A stretch of DNA of 40,651 nt, from NCBI GenBank assembly GCA_035532115.1, contig DATKRO010000090.1, positions 1 to 40,651 of the forward strand, in the 5' to 3' direction. Source of the DNA: Acaudatibacter sp035532115 (GTDB lineage: Bacteria; Pseudomonadota; Alphaproteobacteria; Caulobacterales; Caulobacteraceae). Position numbers and translations under genes: made by a program. Positions within the stretch are counted from its first letter, which is position 1. The number at the start of each line of letters is the position of its first letter. The notes beneath the pieces were generated by a model. The model saw nothing but the letters and a program-made list of their open reading frames with translations, had not been told where the DNA came from and did not search any database. Positions 31,947 to 39,434 of the stretch are shown here, in pieces.

Positions 31947-34880
31947 ATGGAGCGGATATTCGGGTTCGACATCGGCACCACGTCGATCGGGTTTGCTGTC
32001 ATCGACTACGACAAAGATCAGGCGAGCGGAGCGATCCTCCGCCTCGGCGCGCGCATATTTCCAGAGGCGCGCGATCCGAAAGGCACTCCCCTGAACCAGA
32101 CCAGGCGCCAGAAGCGGATGGCTCGTCGGCAGTTGCGGCGCAGACGGGTTCGGCGCCGGCTGCTCAACGAACACCTGAGCGCGGCGGGCCTGCTGCCCGA
32201 GTACGGTTCCGAGGCCTGGATCGCGCTGATGTGCGCGAAGGCGCCCAAGGGCGGCGCCACCTTAGCGCCTGCGGAGGAGACCGACCCGTACACGCTCCGC
32301 TCTTACGGCCTCTCCGGACCGCTTACGGCTCACCAGTTTGGACGAGCGATCTACCACCTCGCCCAGCATAGGCACTTCAGAGGACGGGAACTTGACGAGA
32401 TCAACGCGGTCGAGGAGAGCGCCGACGAGCGCGCGGCCGAGTCGGTTCGTGAGTCCACCTTGACGGCTCTCCAGTCGACGGGACGAACTCTTGGCGAGCA
32501 TCTTGCGGCTGTCCCGGAGCGCCAGCGCAAACGCGGCATTCACGCGAACCGCTCTAGCGTGACAGAAGAATTCGGCCGGCTTTGGGACGCCCAGGAGCAG
32601 CATCATCCGGCCCTTCGGGAAGCGGCGCTGCGGGCCCTCATCGAGGATACGATATTCGCCCAGAGGCCTGTGTTCTGGCGCAAGAACACGCTTGGCGAAT
32701 GCAGATTTATGCCTGGTGAGGCCCTCTGTCCCAAGGGTTCATGGCTCTCCCAGCAGCGTCGCATGTTGGAGAAGCTCAACAACCTCGCCGTTGCCGATGG
32801 GAATATGCGTCCGCTCGACGAGGCGGAGCGGGCGGCAATTCTGACGAGATTGCAACTCCAGGGATCGATGAGTTGGGGCGGCGTCCGCGAGGCGCTGAAG
32901 CCCGTCTTCAAGGCGCGCGGCGAGCCCGGGCGCCAAAGGAGCCTGCGTTTCAATCTGGAACTCGGCGGGGAAGCAAAGCTGCCGGGGAATTTCGTCGAGG
33001 CGAAGCTGAGTGAAATCTTCCGCGAAGATTGGGTCCGTCACCCCCATCGGCACTCGATCCGAGAGGCGGTGCATGGGCGGTTGTGGGCGGCGGACTACGG
33101 GGAGATAGGCAGCCAGCGGGTCGTCATACGTGCAGAGCGTGATCGTCGGCAACGCAGGCATGACGCGGGCCGAAGCTTCATCGCTGATTTCGACGTCACG
33201 GCGGAGCAGGCAGGGCTGCTAGCCGAACTGAAGCTGCCTAGCGGCTGGGAGCCGTACTCGAAGAGCGCCCTGGAAGCCTTCATGCCGAACCTGGAGGCGG
33301 GGGTTCGCTTCGGCGCCTTGGTCAACGGACCCGAGTGGGAGGAGTGGCGCGCGCTCACGTTTCCGACTCGCCAACAACCGACCGGGGAGGTCCTGGATCG
33401 TCTGCCCAGCCCGGCGGATCGAGATGAGCAACGACGCATTTCGGCGCTGCGCAATCCGACCGTGGTCCGAACGGTGAATGAACTGCGAAAGGTAGTGAAC
33501 AACCTCATCGACCTCTACGGCAGGCCAGAGCGTATCCGGGTCGAGCTTGCCCGCGAGGTGGGCAAGTCCAAGCGAGAGCGTGAGGAAATTCAATCTGCGA
33601 TTCAGAGGCAGGAAAGGCGGCGCGTCGATGCGGCCAAGGACCTGTCCTCAAAGGGGGTCGAACCGTCGCGCCGCGAGGTGGAGAAATGGCTGCTCTGGAA
33701 GGAGAGTCAGGAGCGCTGCCCCTACACCGGTGACCAGATTTGCTTCGATGCGCTGTTCGGCAAGGGCGAGTTCGATATCGAACACATCTGGCCGCGTTCG
33801 AGATCCCTCGACGACAGCATGAGGAACAAGACGCTGTGTCGTCGAGACGTAAACATAGACAAAGGCGACCAGACGCCCTTCGAGTTCTTTTCTCACAAAC
33901 CTGACGAGTGGGACGCCATCGTGCGGCGCTTGCGGAGCTTTGAGGTCATCAAGGGCGGCGCAGGCATGCCGACAGGCAAGGTGAAGCGGTTTCTTGCCGA
34001 CTCAATGCCCGACGACTTCGCCGCGCGGCAGCTCAATGACACCAGCCATGCCGCGAGACAGGCCGTCGCATTCCTCAAGCGCCTCTGGCCCGACATCGGC
34101 CCGGAGGCGCCGGTGACGGTCGTGGCCGTGACGGGCTGGGTCAGGGCGCAACTCCGCAAGGCGTGGGGGCTCAATGACATACTCGGAGTCGGCGGGGTGA
34201 AGACGCGGGCCGATCATCGCCATCATGCGATCGACGCTCTCGTCGTCGCCTGCGCGCATCCTGGCGTGACCAAGGGTCTCGCCGACTATTGGAAACAGCG
34301 AGACACCCCCGGCGCTGCGCGGCCGAAGCTGCGCGAGCCCTGGCCCTCCGTTCGAAACGACGCCGAGGATGCGGTGGTTGAGATCGTTGTTTCTCATCGC
34401 GTGCGCAAGAAGGTGTCCGGTCCGCTGCACAAGGAGACCATCTACGGGGACACGGGCGAGGACTCGTTGAAAGGAGGAACAAGATACCGAGAGTTCGTGA
34501 TGCGCAAGAAAGTTGAGACCCTGAGCAAGGGCGAACTCGACGACATCCGCGATCCCGAGGTTCGCCGAATCGTGAAGAAGTGGGTTGCGGAACATGGGGG
34601 AGACCCGAAGAAGGCGTTTGCGGCGTACCCGAAGGTTGGCAACGCCGTCACGTCGACGGCGATTCGCAAGGTGCGGCTACGGGTCAGACAGCAACTCCAG
34701 CTCATGGCAGAGGTTTCGACGGCTATGCTGACTTGGGTTCGAATCACCACGTCGCCATTTACAGGACGGATGACGGAAAGACAGAGTTTGAGGTGGTCAG
34801 CCTGTTCGATGCGGCGCGACGGCTCGCGAGACGCGAGCCCGTCGTGCGCCGAGAGCGAAATGACGGCACGGCCTTCGTAA
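31947..34880 (+). CDS. cas9: Type II-C Cas9 endonuclease, frameshifted near the C-terminus
   Basis: Start ATG 31947 gives MERIFGFDIGTTSIGFAVID with RuvC-I D8; the frame is open upstream to 31812 but runs through the tracrRNA. The Arg-rich bridge helix is at about 51-73, RuvC-II E533 in RVELAREVGKS, HNH H613 in DIEHIWPRS with N636 23 residues on, and RuvC-III H760/D763 in HRHHAIDALVV. All nuclease residues are present. The reading frame is lost between 34704 and 34715: in this frame the protein continues with about 56 unrelated residues to 34880, while the true C-terminus continues in the -1 frame to 35101. Restoring one base would give 1051 residues, normal for a II-C Cas9. As read, the PAM-interacting domain is lost. 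A sequencing error or a real mutation are both possible; no slippery heptamer was seen. Confidence 0.93.
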   Translation: MERIFGFDIGTTSIGFAVIDYDKDQASGAILRLGARIFPEARDPKGTPLNQTRRQKRMARRQLRRRRVRRRLLNEHLSAAGLLPEYGSEAWIALMCAKAPKGGATLAPAEETDPYTLRSYGLSGPLTAHQFGRAIYHLAQHRHFRGRELDEINAVEESADERAAESVRESTLTALQSTGRTLGEHLAAVPERQRKRGIHANRSSVTEEFGRLWDAQEQHHPALREAALRALIEDTIFAQRPVFWRKNTLGECRFMPGEALCPKGSWLSQQRRMLEKLNNLAVADGNMRPLDEAERAAILTRLQLQGSMSWGGVREALKPVFKARGEPGRQRSLRFNLELGGEAKLPGNFVEAKLSEIFREDWVRHPHRHSIREAVHGRLWAADYGEIGSQRVVIRAERDRRQRRHDAGRSFIADFDVTAEQAGLLAELKLPSGWEPYSKSALEAFMPNLEAGVRFGALVNGPEWEEWRALTFPTRQQPTGEVLDRLPSPADRDEQRRISALRNPTVVRTVNELRKVVNNLIDLYGRPERIRVELAREVGKSKREREEIQSAIQRQERRRVDAAKDLSSKGVEPSRREVEKWLLWKESQERCPYTGDQICFDALFGKGEFDIEHIWPRSRSLDDSMRNKTLCRRDVNIDKGDQTPFEFFSHKPDEWDAIVRRLRSFEVIKGGAGMPTGKVKRFLADSMPDDFAARQLNDTSHAARQAVAFLKRLWPDIGPEAPVTVVAVTGWVRAQLRKAWGLNDILGVGGVKTRADHRHHAIDALVVACAHPGVTKGLADYWKQRDTPGAARPKLREPWPSVRNDAEDAVVEIVVSHRVRKKVSGPLHKETIYGDTGEDSLKGGTRYREFVMRKKVETLSKGELDDIRDPEVRRIVKKWVAEHGGDPKKAFAAYPKVGNAVTSTAIRKVRLRVRQQLQLMAEVSTAMLTWVRITTSPFTGRMTERQSLRWSACSMRRDGSRDASPSCAESEMTARPS

Positions 34881-35101
34881 TGTCGCTCGCCGCCGGCGAG
34901 GCTGTCGAATTTGGCGACGAGGCTCGACGGGGTGCGTGGATCGTCCAGGGTGCCTGGGCGAATGGCCAGATCGTCCTGGAGCGAGATTGCGACGCGGCGC
35001 ACGCGACCACGACGAGGCCCAATCCGAACGCCCTCCTGAATAGCGGTGCGCGGAAGGTCTCTATCGATCCCGTCGGGCGCGTTCTTCGCGCGAACGACTA
35101 G
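34712..35101 (+). pseudogene. cas9: Cas9 C-terminal segment in the shifted frame
   Basis: From GGT at 34712 this frame reads GFDGYADLGSNHHVAIYR, then FEVVSLFDAARRLARREPVV, AAGEAVEFGDEARRGAW and the typical ending VSIDPVGRVLRAND. This is the PAM-interacting C-terminus of alphaproteobacterial II-C Cas9. It encodes 129 residues with no stop and no drift in quality, so the shift is recent or artefactual. The frame is open back to an ATG at 34580, but the sequence before 34712 is not Cas9-like. Its stop is 9 bases before cas1. Confidence 0.88.
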
Positions 35102-35110
35102 GCGGGACGG

Positions 35111-36046
35111 ATGCCCCGGAAAACGGTCGAGTTCTCTACGCCGGGCACAAGGCTTTCCGTAGCTCACAAGCAGCTTGTCATCGAGCGGCCAGAGCTTCCA
35201 AGAGCCACGCTTCCAATCGAGGATCTGGGCGTGGTCATCGTCGATGACGTGCGCGCGACGTACACTCAGGCGGTGTTTCTTGACCTGCTGGAAGCCGGCG
35301 CGACGGTCCTCGTCACCGGGCGAGACCACTTGCCGCGGGGCATGATGCTTCCGCTCGATGCACATCATGTGCAGACGGAGCGCCACCGCGCGCAGGTGGA
35401 AGCCGGAGCGCCGTTGAAGAAGCGAACGTGGCAGGCCCTGGTCAGCTCCAAGATCAATCAGCAGGCGTCGGTGCTGATGTGCTTCACCGGGTCGCACGGC
35501 GGCCTCGGTCCCCTGGCGCGCAGGGTTCGTTCCGGCGATCCGGACAACCTCGAAGCTCAGGCAGCACAACGCTACTGGCCGCGCCTGTTTGGAAAGGAAT
35601 TCCGACGTGATCGTGACGCCGACGGCGTCAACGCCCTGTTGAACTACGGATACGCCATCGTCCGCGCGGCAGCGGCCAGAGCCATCGTCGCGGCGGGTCT
35701 CATTCCGTCCTTGGGTGTCTTTCATCGTAACCGGGCGAACCCGTTCTGCCTGGCGGACGATCTGCTCGAGCCCTATCGCCCCCTGGTGGATTGGCGCGTG
35801 AGGTTGATGGTCGATGATGCCAAGGGCGAGGCTCCCAACCTTGACGACCGCTCCACGCGCGCCTCGTTGCTCTCGATTTTCAACGAGACGGTCATGGTCG
35901 GCGGACGGCGGAATCCGGTGCTCGTCGGAATTGAAAGTAGCGCCACGTCGCTTGCGCGCGCCCTGACCGGAGGCGACCGCGCCCTCGCCTTGCCGGAGGG
36001 CCTGCCGCTCGATGCGGACCTGCTCGACGCCGAGGTGTCCGATTGA
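35111..36046 (+). CDS. cas1: CRISPR integrase Cas1 (type II)
   Basis: The 311-residue protein inserts new spacers together with Cas2. Catalytic positions are visible: E148 in DNLEAQAAQRYW, H205 in SLGVFHRNRANPFCLADDLL, and E220 in the following LLEPYRPLVD. The N-terminal beta-domain reads VVIVDDVRATYTQAVFLDLL. It begins 9 bases after the cas9 stop, with GGCGGGACGG before the ATG, and its TGA overlaps the start of cas2. No csn2 or cas4 is present, which defines subtype II-C. It looks intact, so adaptation may outlive the Cas9 lesion. Confidence 0.96.
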   Translation: MPRKTVEFSTPGTRLSVAHKQLVIERPELPRATLPIEDLGVVIVDDVRATYTQAVFLDLLEAGATVLVTGRDHLPRGMMLPLDAHHVQTERHRAQVEAGAPLKKRTWQALVSSKINQQASVLMCFTGSHGGLGPLARRVRSGDPDNLEAQAAQRYWPRLFGKEFRRDRDADGVNALLNYGYAIVRAAAARAIVAAGLIPSLGVFHRNRANPFCLADDLLEPYRPLVDWRVRLMVDDAKGEAPNLDDRSTRASLLSIFNETVMVGGRRNPVLVGIESSATSLARALTGGDRALALPEGLPLDADLLDAEVSD

Positions 36047-36399
36047 TGGGACAGTCGCGCGCGGCGCCTAAATTACCTTGGGGGTGGCGATCAATGTGGG
36101 TGATCGCGATGTTCGACCTTCCGACGGGCACGCCCAAGGCCCGCAAGGCCTACTCCCTGTTCCGCAAGACGCTGCTTGAGGATGGGTTCACGATGATGCA
36201 GTACTCGGTTTACTCGCGACACTGCGCCAACATCGAAAACGCCGACCTTCACGTCAGGCGCATGGGGGACAAGACGCCCTCCGAGGGTGAGGTTCGGTTC
36301 ATGGCGATCACCGACCGACAGTTCGGCCGAATCAAGGTCTTCGTCGGCAAAAAGCGCCAGCCAATCGCGCAGTCGCCCTCCCAACTGGAGCTATTCTAA
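36046..36399 (+). CDS. cas2: CRISPR-associated endoribonuclease/adaptor Cas2
   Basis: Cas2 bridges two Cas1 dimers during spacer integration. The ferredoxin-like core begins MWVIAMFDLPTGTPKARKAY with the conserved Asp after the first strand. It continues GFTMMQYSVYSRHCAN and FMAITDRQFGRIKVF and ends in the II-type tail QSPSQLELF. ATG 36046 overlaps the cas1 stop (117 residues). ATG 36094, with GGGGGTGG upstream, would start exactly at the core (101 residues) and may be the true start. The array begins 50 bases after the stop. Confidence 0.93.
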   Translation: MGQSRAAPKLPWGWRSMWVIAMFDLPTGTPKARKAYSLFRKTLLEDGFTMMQYSVYSRHCANIENADLHVRRMGDKTPSEGEVRFMAITDRQFGRIKVFVGKKRQPIAQSPSQLELF

Positions 36400-36449
36400 A
36401 TGTCGGGAGGGCTAGAAAGGCCGTATTTTCAGACCCTTGCGAACAGGGC

Positions 36450-36749
36450 GTTGTAGCAAAACGAGGGGCGGGCGCAATCCGCAGCGTGTAGCGTTCTCCG
36501 ACGGTGGTGAGTAACGTTGTAGCAAAACGAGGGGCGGGCGCAATCCGCAGCCAGGAACGCACTTGCGTCCTCACCAATGGCGTTGTAGCAAAACGAGGGG
36601 CGGGCGCAATCCGCAGCCCAGCAGGTGGACATCCAAACGCAGGCGGGGTTGTAGCAAAACGAGGGGCGGGCGCAATCCGCAGCATGGTCCTCATCGCCTA
36701 CGCCATCGGCGTGGTTGTAGCAAAACGAGGGGCGGGCGCAATCCGCAGC
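36450..36749 (-). CRISPR. CRISPR array, 5 repeats and 4 spacers, crRNA on the minus strand
   Basis: Five identical 36-bp repeats start at 36450, 36516, 36582, 36648 and 36714, separated by four spacers of exactly 30 bp. In crRNA orientation the repeat begins GCTGCGGATTGCGCCC and ends TTTTGCTACAAC. Orientation is set by the tracrRNA anti-repeat and its terminator, both on the minus strand, so the array runs opposite to the cas genes. The leader side is 36750-36869. No spacer was seen to match other parts of this window. Identical repeats give no sign of decay at either end. Confidence 0.98.
36714..36741 (-). promoter_or_regulatory. Promoter-like element inside each CRISPR repeat (leader-proximal copy)
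   Basis: In crRNA orientation the repeat ends with GCTACAAC, a full match to the Caulobacter -10 consensus GCTANAWC. TTGCGCC lies 13 bases upstream (4 of 7 to TTGACGS, spacing within the 10-14 range). The end TGCTACAAC also differs by one base from the Neisseria repeat promoter TGCTACAAT. Each repeat would start a transcript some 6-8 bases into the next spacer. The other four repeats carry the same element. Confidence 0.55.
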
Positions 36750-36869
36750 TCTATGCTGGGCCGCCCAATCTCAGCAACGCCTCGTCGGCGCCACGCCGCC
36801 TCACCTGCTTGCTCCGGGGGGGGGGGGTACGCCGAGCAATATTGTTGAGTCCGGATACTTTGAGTTTAG
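36750..36869. other. Leader-side region of the array with a 12-G homopolymer
   Basis: These 120 bases separate the array from the old-yellow-enzyme gene, which is transcribed toward the array. A run of 12 G (36816-36827) and an AT-richer stretch (caatattgttgag near 36838) are the main features. Adjacent to the last repeat is a stretch of spacer length, but no repeat follows it. No strong terminator was seen. Confidence 0.6.
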
Positions 36870-37970
36870 TCAGGACAGCGTCGCCATCGCGGCGCGGTCG
36901 AAGTCCATCAGCTCCTCCGTTCGGTCTTCGCGGACTTTCAGCGCCCAGTCGGGATCCTGCAGCAGGGCGCGGCCGACGGCGACGAGATCGAAGTCGCCGC
37001 GCTCCAGGCGGCGCACCAGGTCGTCGAGGGCGGCGGGCGCGGACTTTTCTCCGCCGTAGGCGGCGATGAAGTCGCCGGTGAGGCCCACCGAGCCGACGGT
37101 GATCGCGACCTTGCCGGTGAGCTTCTTGGCCCAGCCGGCGAAGTTGAGGTCCGAGCCTTCGAATTCCGGTTCCCAGAAGCGGCGCTGCGAGCAGTGGAAG
37201 GCGTCGGCGCCGGCGGCGGCGAGCGGCGCAAGCCATGCCTCCATGTCGGCCGGCGTCGGGGCAAGCTTTGCCGCGAAATCCTGCTGCTTCCACTGCGAGA
37301 GCCGGATGATCACCGGGAACTGCGGGCCGACCGCGGCGCGCACCGCCTTCAGGATCTCGGCGGCGAAGCGGGCGCGCTCGGCGATCGAGGGGCCGCCGAA
37401 GCGGTCGTCGCGCTCGTTGGCGCCTTCCCAGAAGAACTGGTCGATGAGGTAGCCGTGCGCGCCGTGCAGCTCGACGGCGTCGAAGCCCAGGCGCCGGGCG
37501 TCCGCCGCCGCCGCGGCGAAGGCGCCGATGGTGTCGGCGATGGCCGCGTCGGTCATGGGCTCGCCGAACCTGTGGCCAGGGCGCGAGACGCCCGAGGGGC
37601 TGTCGTAGGGGCCGGCAGGCGTCCAGTCCTGGCGCTGGCTGCGGATCGCGCCGACGTGCCAGAGTTGCGGCGCCATCAGGCCGCCGGCGGCATGCACGGC
37701 GTCGGCGACCTTCTTCCACGCCTCCAGCTCGGCCTCGCCGTGGAAGCGCGGCACGTTGGGGTCGTTGAGCGCGGCCGGGCGGGCGACGCCGGTCCCTTCG
37801 GAGACGATCATGCCCACCTGCGCCGCCGCGCGCCGGGCGTAATAGGCGGCCACGTCCGGCGTGGCGATGCCGCCGGGCGACATCGAGCGGGTCATCGGGG
37901 CCATGACCACGCGATTGGGCAGGGCGAGGCTCTTGAAGGCGAACGGCTGGAAGAGGGCGTCGGTGGACAA
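36870..37970 (-). CDS. Old yellow enzyme-family NADH:flavin oxidoreductase
   Basis: The 366-residue FMN TIM-barrel protein reads LALPNRVVMAPMTRSMSPGG near the start. It continues with QLWHVGAIRS, the active-site pair in AVELHGAHGYLIDQFFWEG and then NERDDRFGG, and ends with DLVAVGRALLQDPDW. It reduces activated alkenes or nitro compounds with NAD(P)H; the natural substrate is unknown. It starts with TTG 37970 (MSTDALFQPF) with GGAG about eight bases upstream; conserved sequence begins at once, so no later start is likely. It ends 120 bases from the CRISPR array on the crRNA strand, so read-through would enter the array. Confidence 0.9.
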   Translation of the reverse strand: MSTDALFQPFAFKSLALPNRVVMAPMTRSMSPGGIATPDVAAYYARRAAAQVGMIVSEGTGVARPAALNDPNVPRFHGEAELEAWKKVADAVHAAGGLMAPQLWHVGAIRSQRQDWTPAGPYDSPSGVSRPGHRFGEPMTDAAIADTIGAFAAAAADARRLGFDAVELHGAHGYLIDQFFWEGANERDDRFGGPSIAERARFAAEILKAVRAAVGPQFPVIIRLSQWKQQDFAAKLAPTPADMEAWLAPLAAAGADAFHCSQRRFWEPEFEGSDLNFAGWAKKLTGKVAITVGSVGLTGDFIAAYGGEKSAPAALDDLVRRLERGDFDLVAVGRALLQDPDWALKVREDRTEELMDFDRAAMATLS

Positions 37971-38030
37971 GGCTGGGCTCCGGCTGCGGCAGCGGCCCGA
38001 TCTAGCCCGACATCCGCCCGGCGCCAGCCA

Positions 38031-38065
38031 GAAAAAGCCGGCGCGTCTTCAGGAAAGGCGCCGGC
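38031..38065 (-). terminator. Rho-independent terminator of the secreted-protein gene
   Basis: On the minus strand GCCGGCGC and GCGCCGGC pair perfectly around a 13-base loop and are followed by TTTTTCT. It lies about 35 bases past the stop of the gene at 38099-38587 and before the old-yellow-enzyme gene, so those two genes are probably separate transcripts. Confidence 0.85.
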
Positions 38066-38098
38066 CGGCCGAGACGGGGGCCCCGTCCCGCGCCCTTC

Positions 38099-38587
38099 CT
38101 AGCTGCTCGGACCGGCGGTCCCGCTCTGGGGCGGCATGGCCGGGTTGGGCGCCGCGGGAGACGTCGCCGCGCCGCCGGGGGCGGCGTTCGACGGCGGCAC
38201 GGCCGCTCCTCGAGTGTTCGTTCCGGCCGGGGGCGTGGCCGCGGCGCCGGCGTTGGCGCCCATCTGGCCGGCGGCCGAGGCGCTGCCGGGAGCGCCAGGC
38301 GCGGGCGCGGCGGCGGCGTTGACGGCGTTCCCGGTGGGCGCGGCGGCGGCGGTGGTGGTGTCGTTGGTCCAGTCGCCATGCGCCCGCTGGCTGGGCGTCG
38401 CCTTCAGGTAGGCGTTCAGCTTGGAATAGGCGATCGGCTGCGGGGGCAGCGCATAGCGACCGCGCGTCTGGCTCCAGGCCGGATGGTGGCGGCGGACGTG
38501 GTGACGGTGCGTCGCGGCCGAGGCGCCGCCGGCGCTCAGGGCCAGCATCGCGACCCCCGCCACTAGGACTTGCAGCTTCATGGTCAT
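38099..38587 (-). CDS. Secreted Ala/Pro-rich hypothetical protein
   Basis: The 162-residue product has a clear signal peptide (MKLQVLVAGVAMLALSAGGA, cleavage likely after ASA). A His/Arg-rich stretch follows (THRHHVRRHHPAW), then a short segment PIAYSKLNAYLKATPSQRAH, and about 90 residues of Ala/Pro/Gly low complexity. I do not recognise a family; the histidine cluster could bind metal. Two starts are possible, ATG 38587 (GGAG four bases before) and ATG 38581. A terminator follows. Confidence 0.7.
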   Translation of the reverse strand: MTMKLQVLVAGVAMLALSAGGASAATHRHHVRRHHPAWSQTRGRYALPPQPIAYSKLNAYLKATPSQRAHGDWTNDTTTAAAAPTGNAVNAAAAPAPGAPGSASAAGQMGANAGAAATPPAGTNTRGAAVPPSNAAPGGAATSPAAPNPAMPPQSGTAGPSS

Positions 38588-38678
38588 CTTTCTCCGGTCA
38601 GGCCGCGGCGGCGAAAGCCGCGGGACGTCGCCTCAACCATCAGGCGGGGCCGTTCGTTGCGTCGCTGCCGGCGCCGCT

Positions 38679-38706
38679 GGAACGAAGGCGGGGGGCAGGC
38701 CGGTTG
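38679..38706 (+). promoter_or_regulatory. Weak general-stress-type promoter candidate before the PfpI gene
   Basis: GGAAC (38679-38683), 17 bases, then CGGTTG resembles the EcfG pattern GGAAC-N16/17-CGTT with one extra G in the -10. It is a poorer match than those at 14728-14752 and 31699-31723, but it lies 30 bases before a stress-type gene. Confidence 0.3.
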
Positions 38707-38739
38707 TGCAGGGCCATCCCCGCCGCCAAAGGAGCCGCC

Positions 38740-39339
38740 ATGTCCGACCGTCTGACCGGCATGAAGATCGCCGTCCTCGCCACCGACGGCTTCGAGCAGT
38801 CGGAGCTGGAGACGCCGCTCCAGGCGCTGAAGCGCGAGGGCGCCAGCGTCGACGTGGTGGCGCCCAGGACCGGGGCCATCCAGGGCTGGGAGCATCACGA
38901 GAAGGGCTCGCCCGCGCCGGTGGACAAGGAGCTCGCCGAGGCCGCGCCTGGCGCCTACGACGCGCTGGTGCTCCCCGGCGGCGTGATGAACCCCGACGCC
39001 CTGCGGCTCGACGCCCGGGCGATCGACTTCGTGCGCGCCTTCGTCGACGCCGGCAAGCCGATCGCCGCGATCTGCCATGGCCCCTGGACGCTCATCAACG
39101 CCGACGGCGTCGCCGGCAGGACCCTGACCTCCTGGCCGTCGCTGCAGGCCGACCTGGAGAACGCCGGCGCCCACTGGGTCGATCGCGAGGTGGTGGTGGA
39201 TGGCGATCTGGTCACCTCGCGCAAGCCCGCCGACCTCGCGGCGTTCTGCGAAAAGACCATCGAGGTGTTCGCGCGCGAGCGCGGGCGAGCCGGCGCCCGC
39301 GCGCAGACTCGGCAGGACGAGAGGGGCGCCGCGCCCTGA
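38740..39339 (+). CDS. DJ-1/PfpI-family protein (YhbO-like)
   Basis: The 199-residue protein has the class I glutamine amidotransferase-like fold of PfpI proteins: KIAVLATDGFEQSELETPL with E19, YDALVLPGG, the nucleophile elbow AAICHGPWTL (C112-H113), and RTLTSWPSLQADLENAGA. Members act as stress-related proteases, deglycases or chaperones; which applies here is unknown. ATG 38740 has AAAGGAGCCGCC upstream, the best ribosome-binding site in this region. The tail beyond about residue 180 is Arg/Ala-rich and variable. Confidence 0.92.
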   Translation: MSDRLTGMKIAVLATDGFEQSELETPLQALKREGASVDVVAPRTGAIQGWEHHEKGSPAPVDKELAEAAPGAYDALVLPGGVMNPDALRLDARAIDFVRAFVDAGKPIAAICHGPWTLINADGVAGRTLTSWPSLQADLENAGAHWVDREVVVDGDLVTSRKPADLAAFCEKTIEVFARERGRAGARAQTRQDERGAAP

Positions 39340-39434
39340 GCTGGTGCGCCGCGCCGGGCTTCGCCTCGCCTCTGCCTCTGGCAAGCCCGCGGACGCCGCG
39401 GTATGTCGCCTGTGATGAGTGAGCGGCGCCCGCC

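Noticed and set aside
34580..34711. Independent small gene at 34580-35101
   Set aside because: Only the part from 34712 is Cas9-like; the start is the shifted frame of cas9, not a separate gene.
34690..34720. Programmed -1 frameshifting in cas9
   Set aside because: No X-XXY-YYZ slippery heptamer or obvious downstream pseudoknot was seen, and Cas9 proteins are not known to use it.
36332..36848. Open frames on both strands through the array (repeating LRIAPAPRFATTP or VVAKRGAGAIRS)
   Set aside because: They arise because repeat plus spacer is 66 bp, a multiple of three without stops; they are not proteins.
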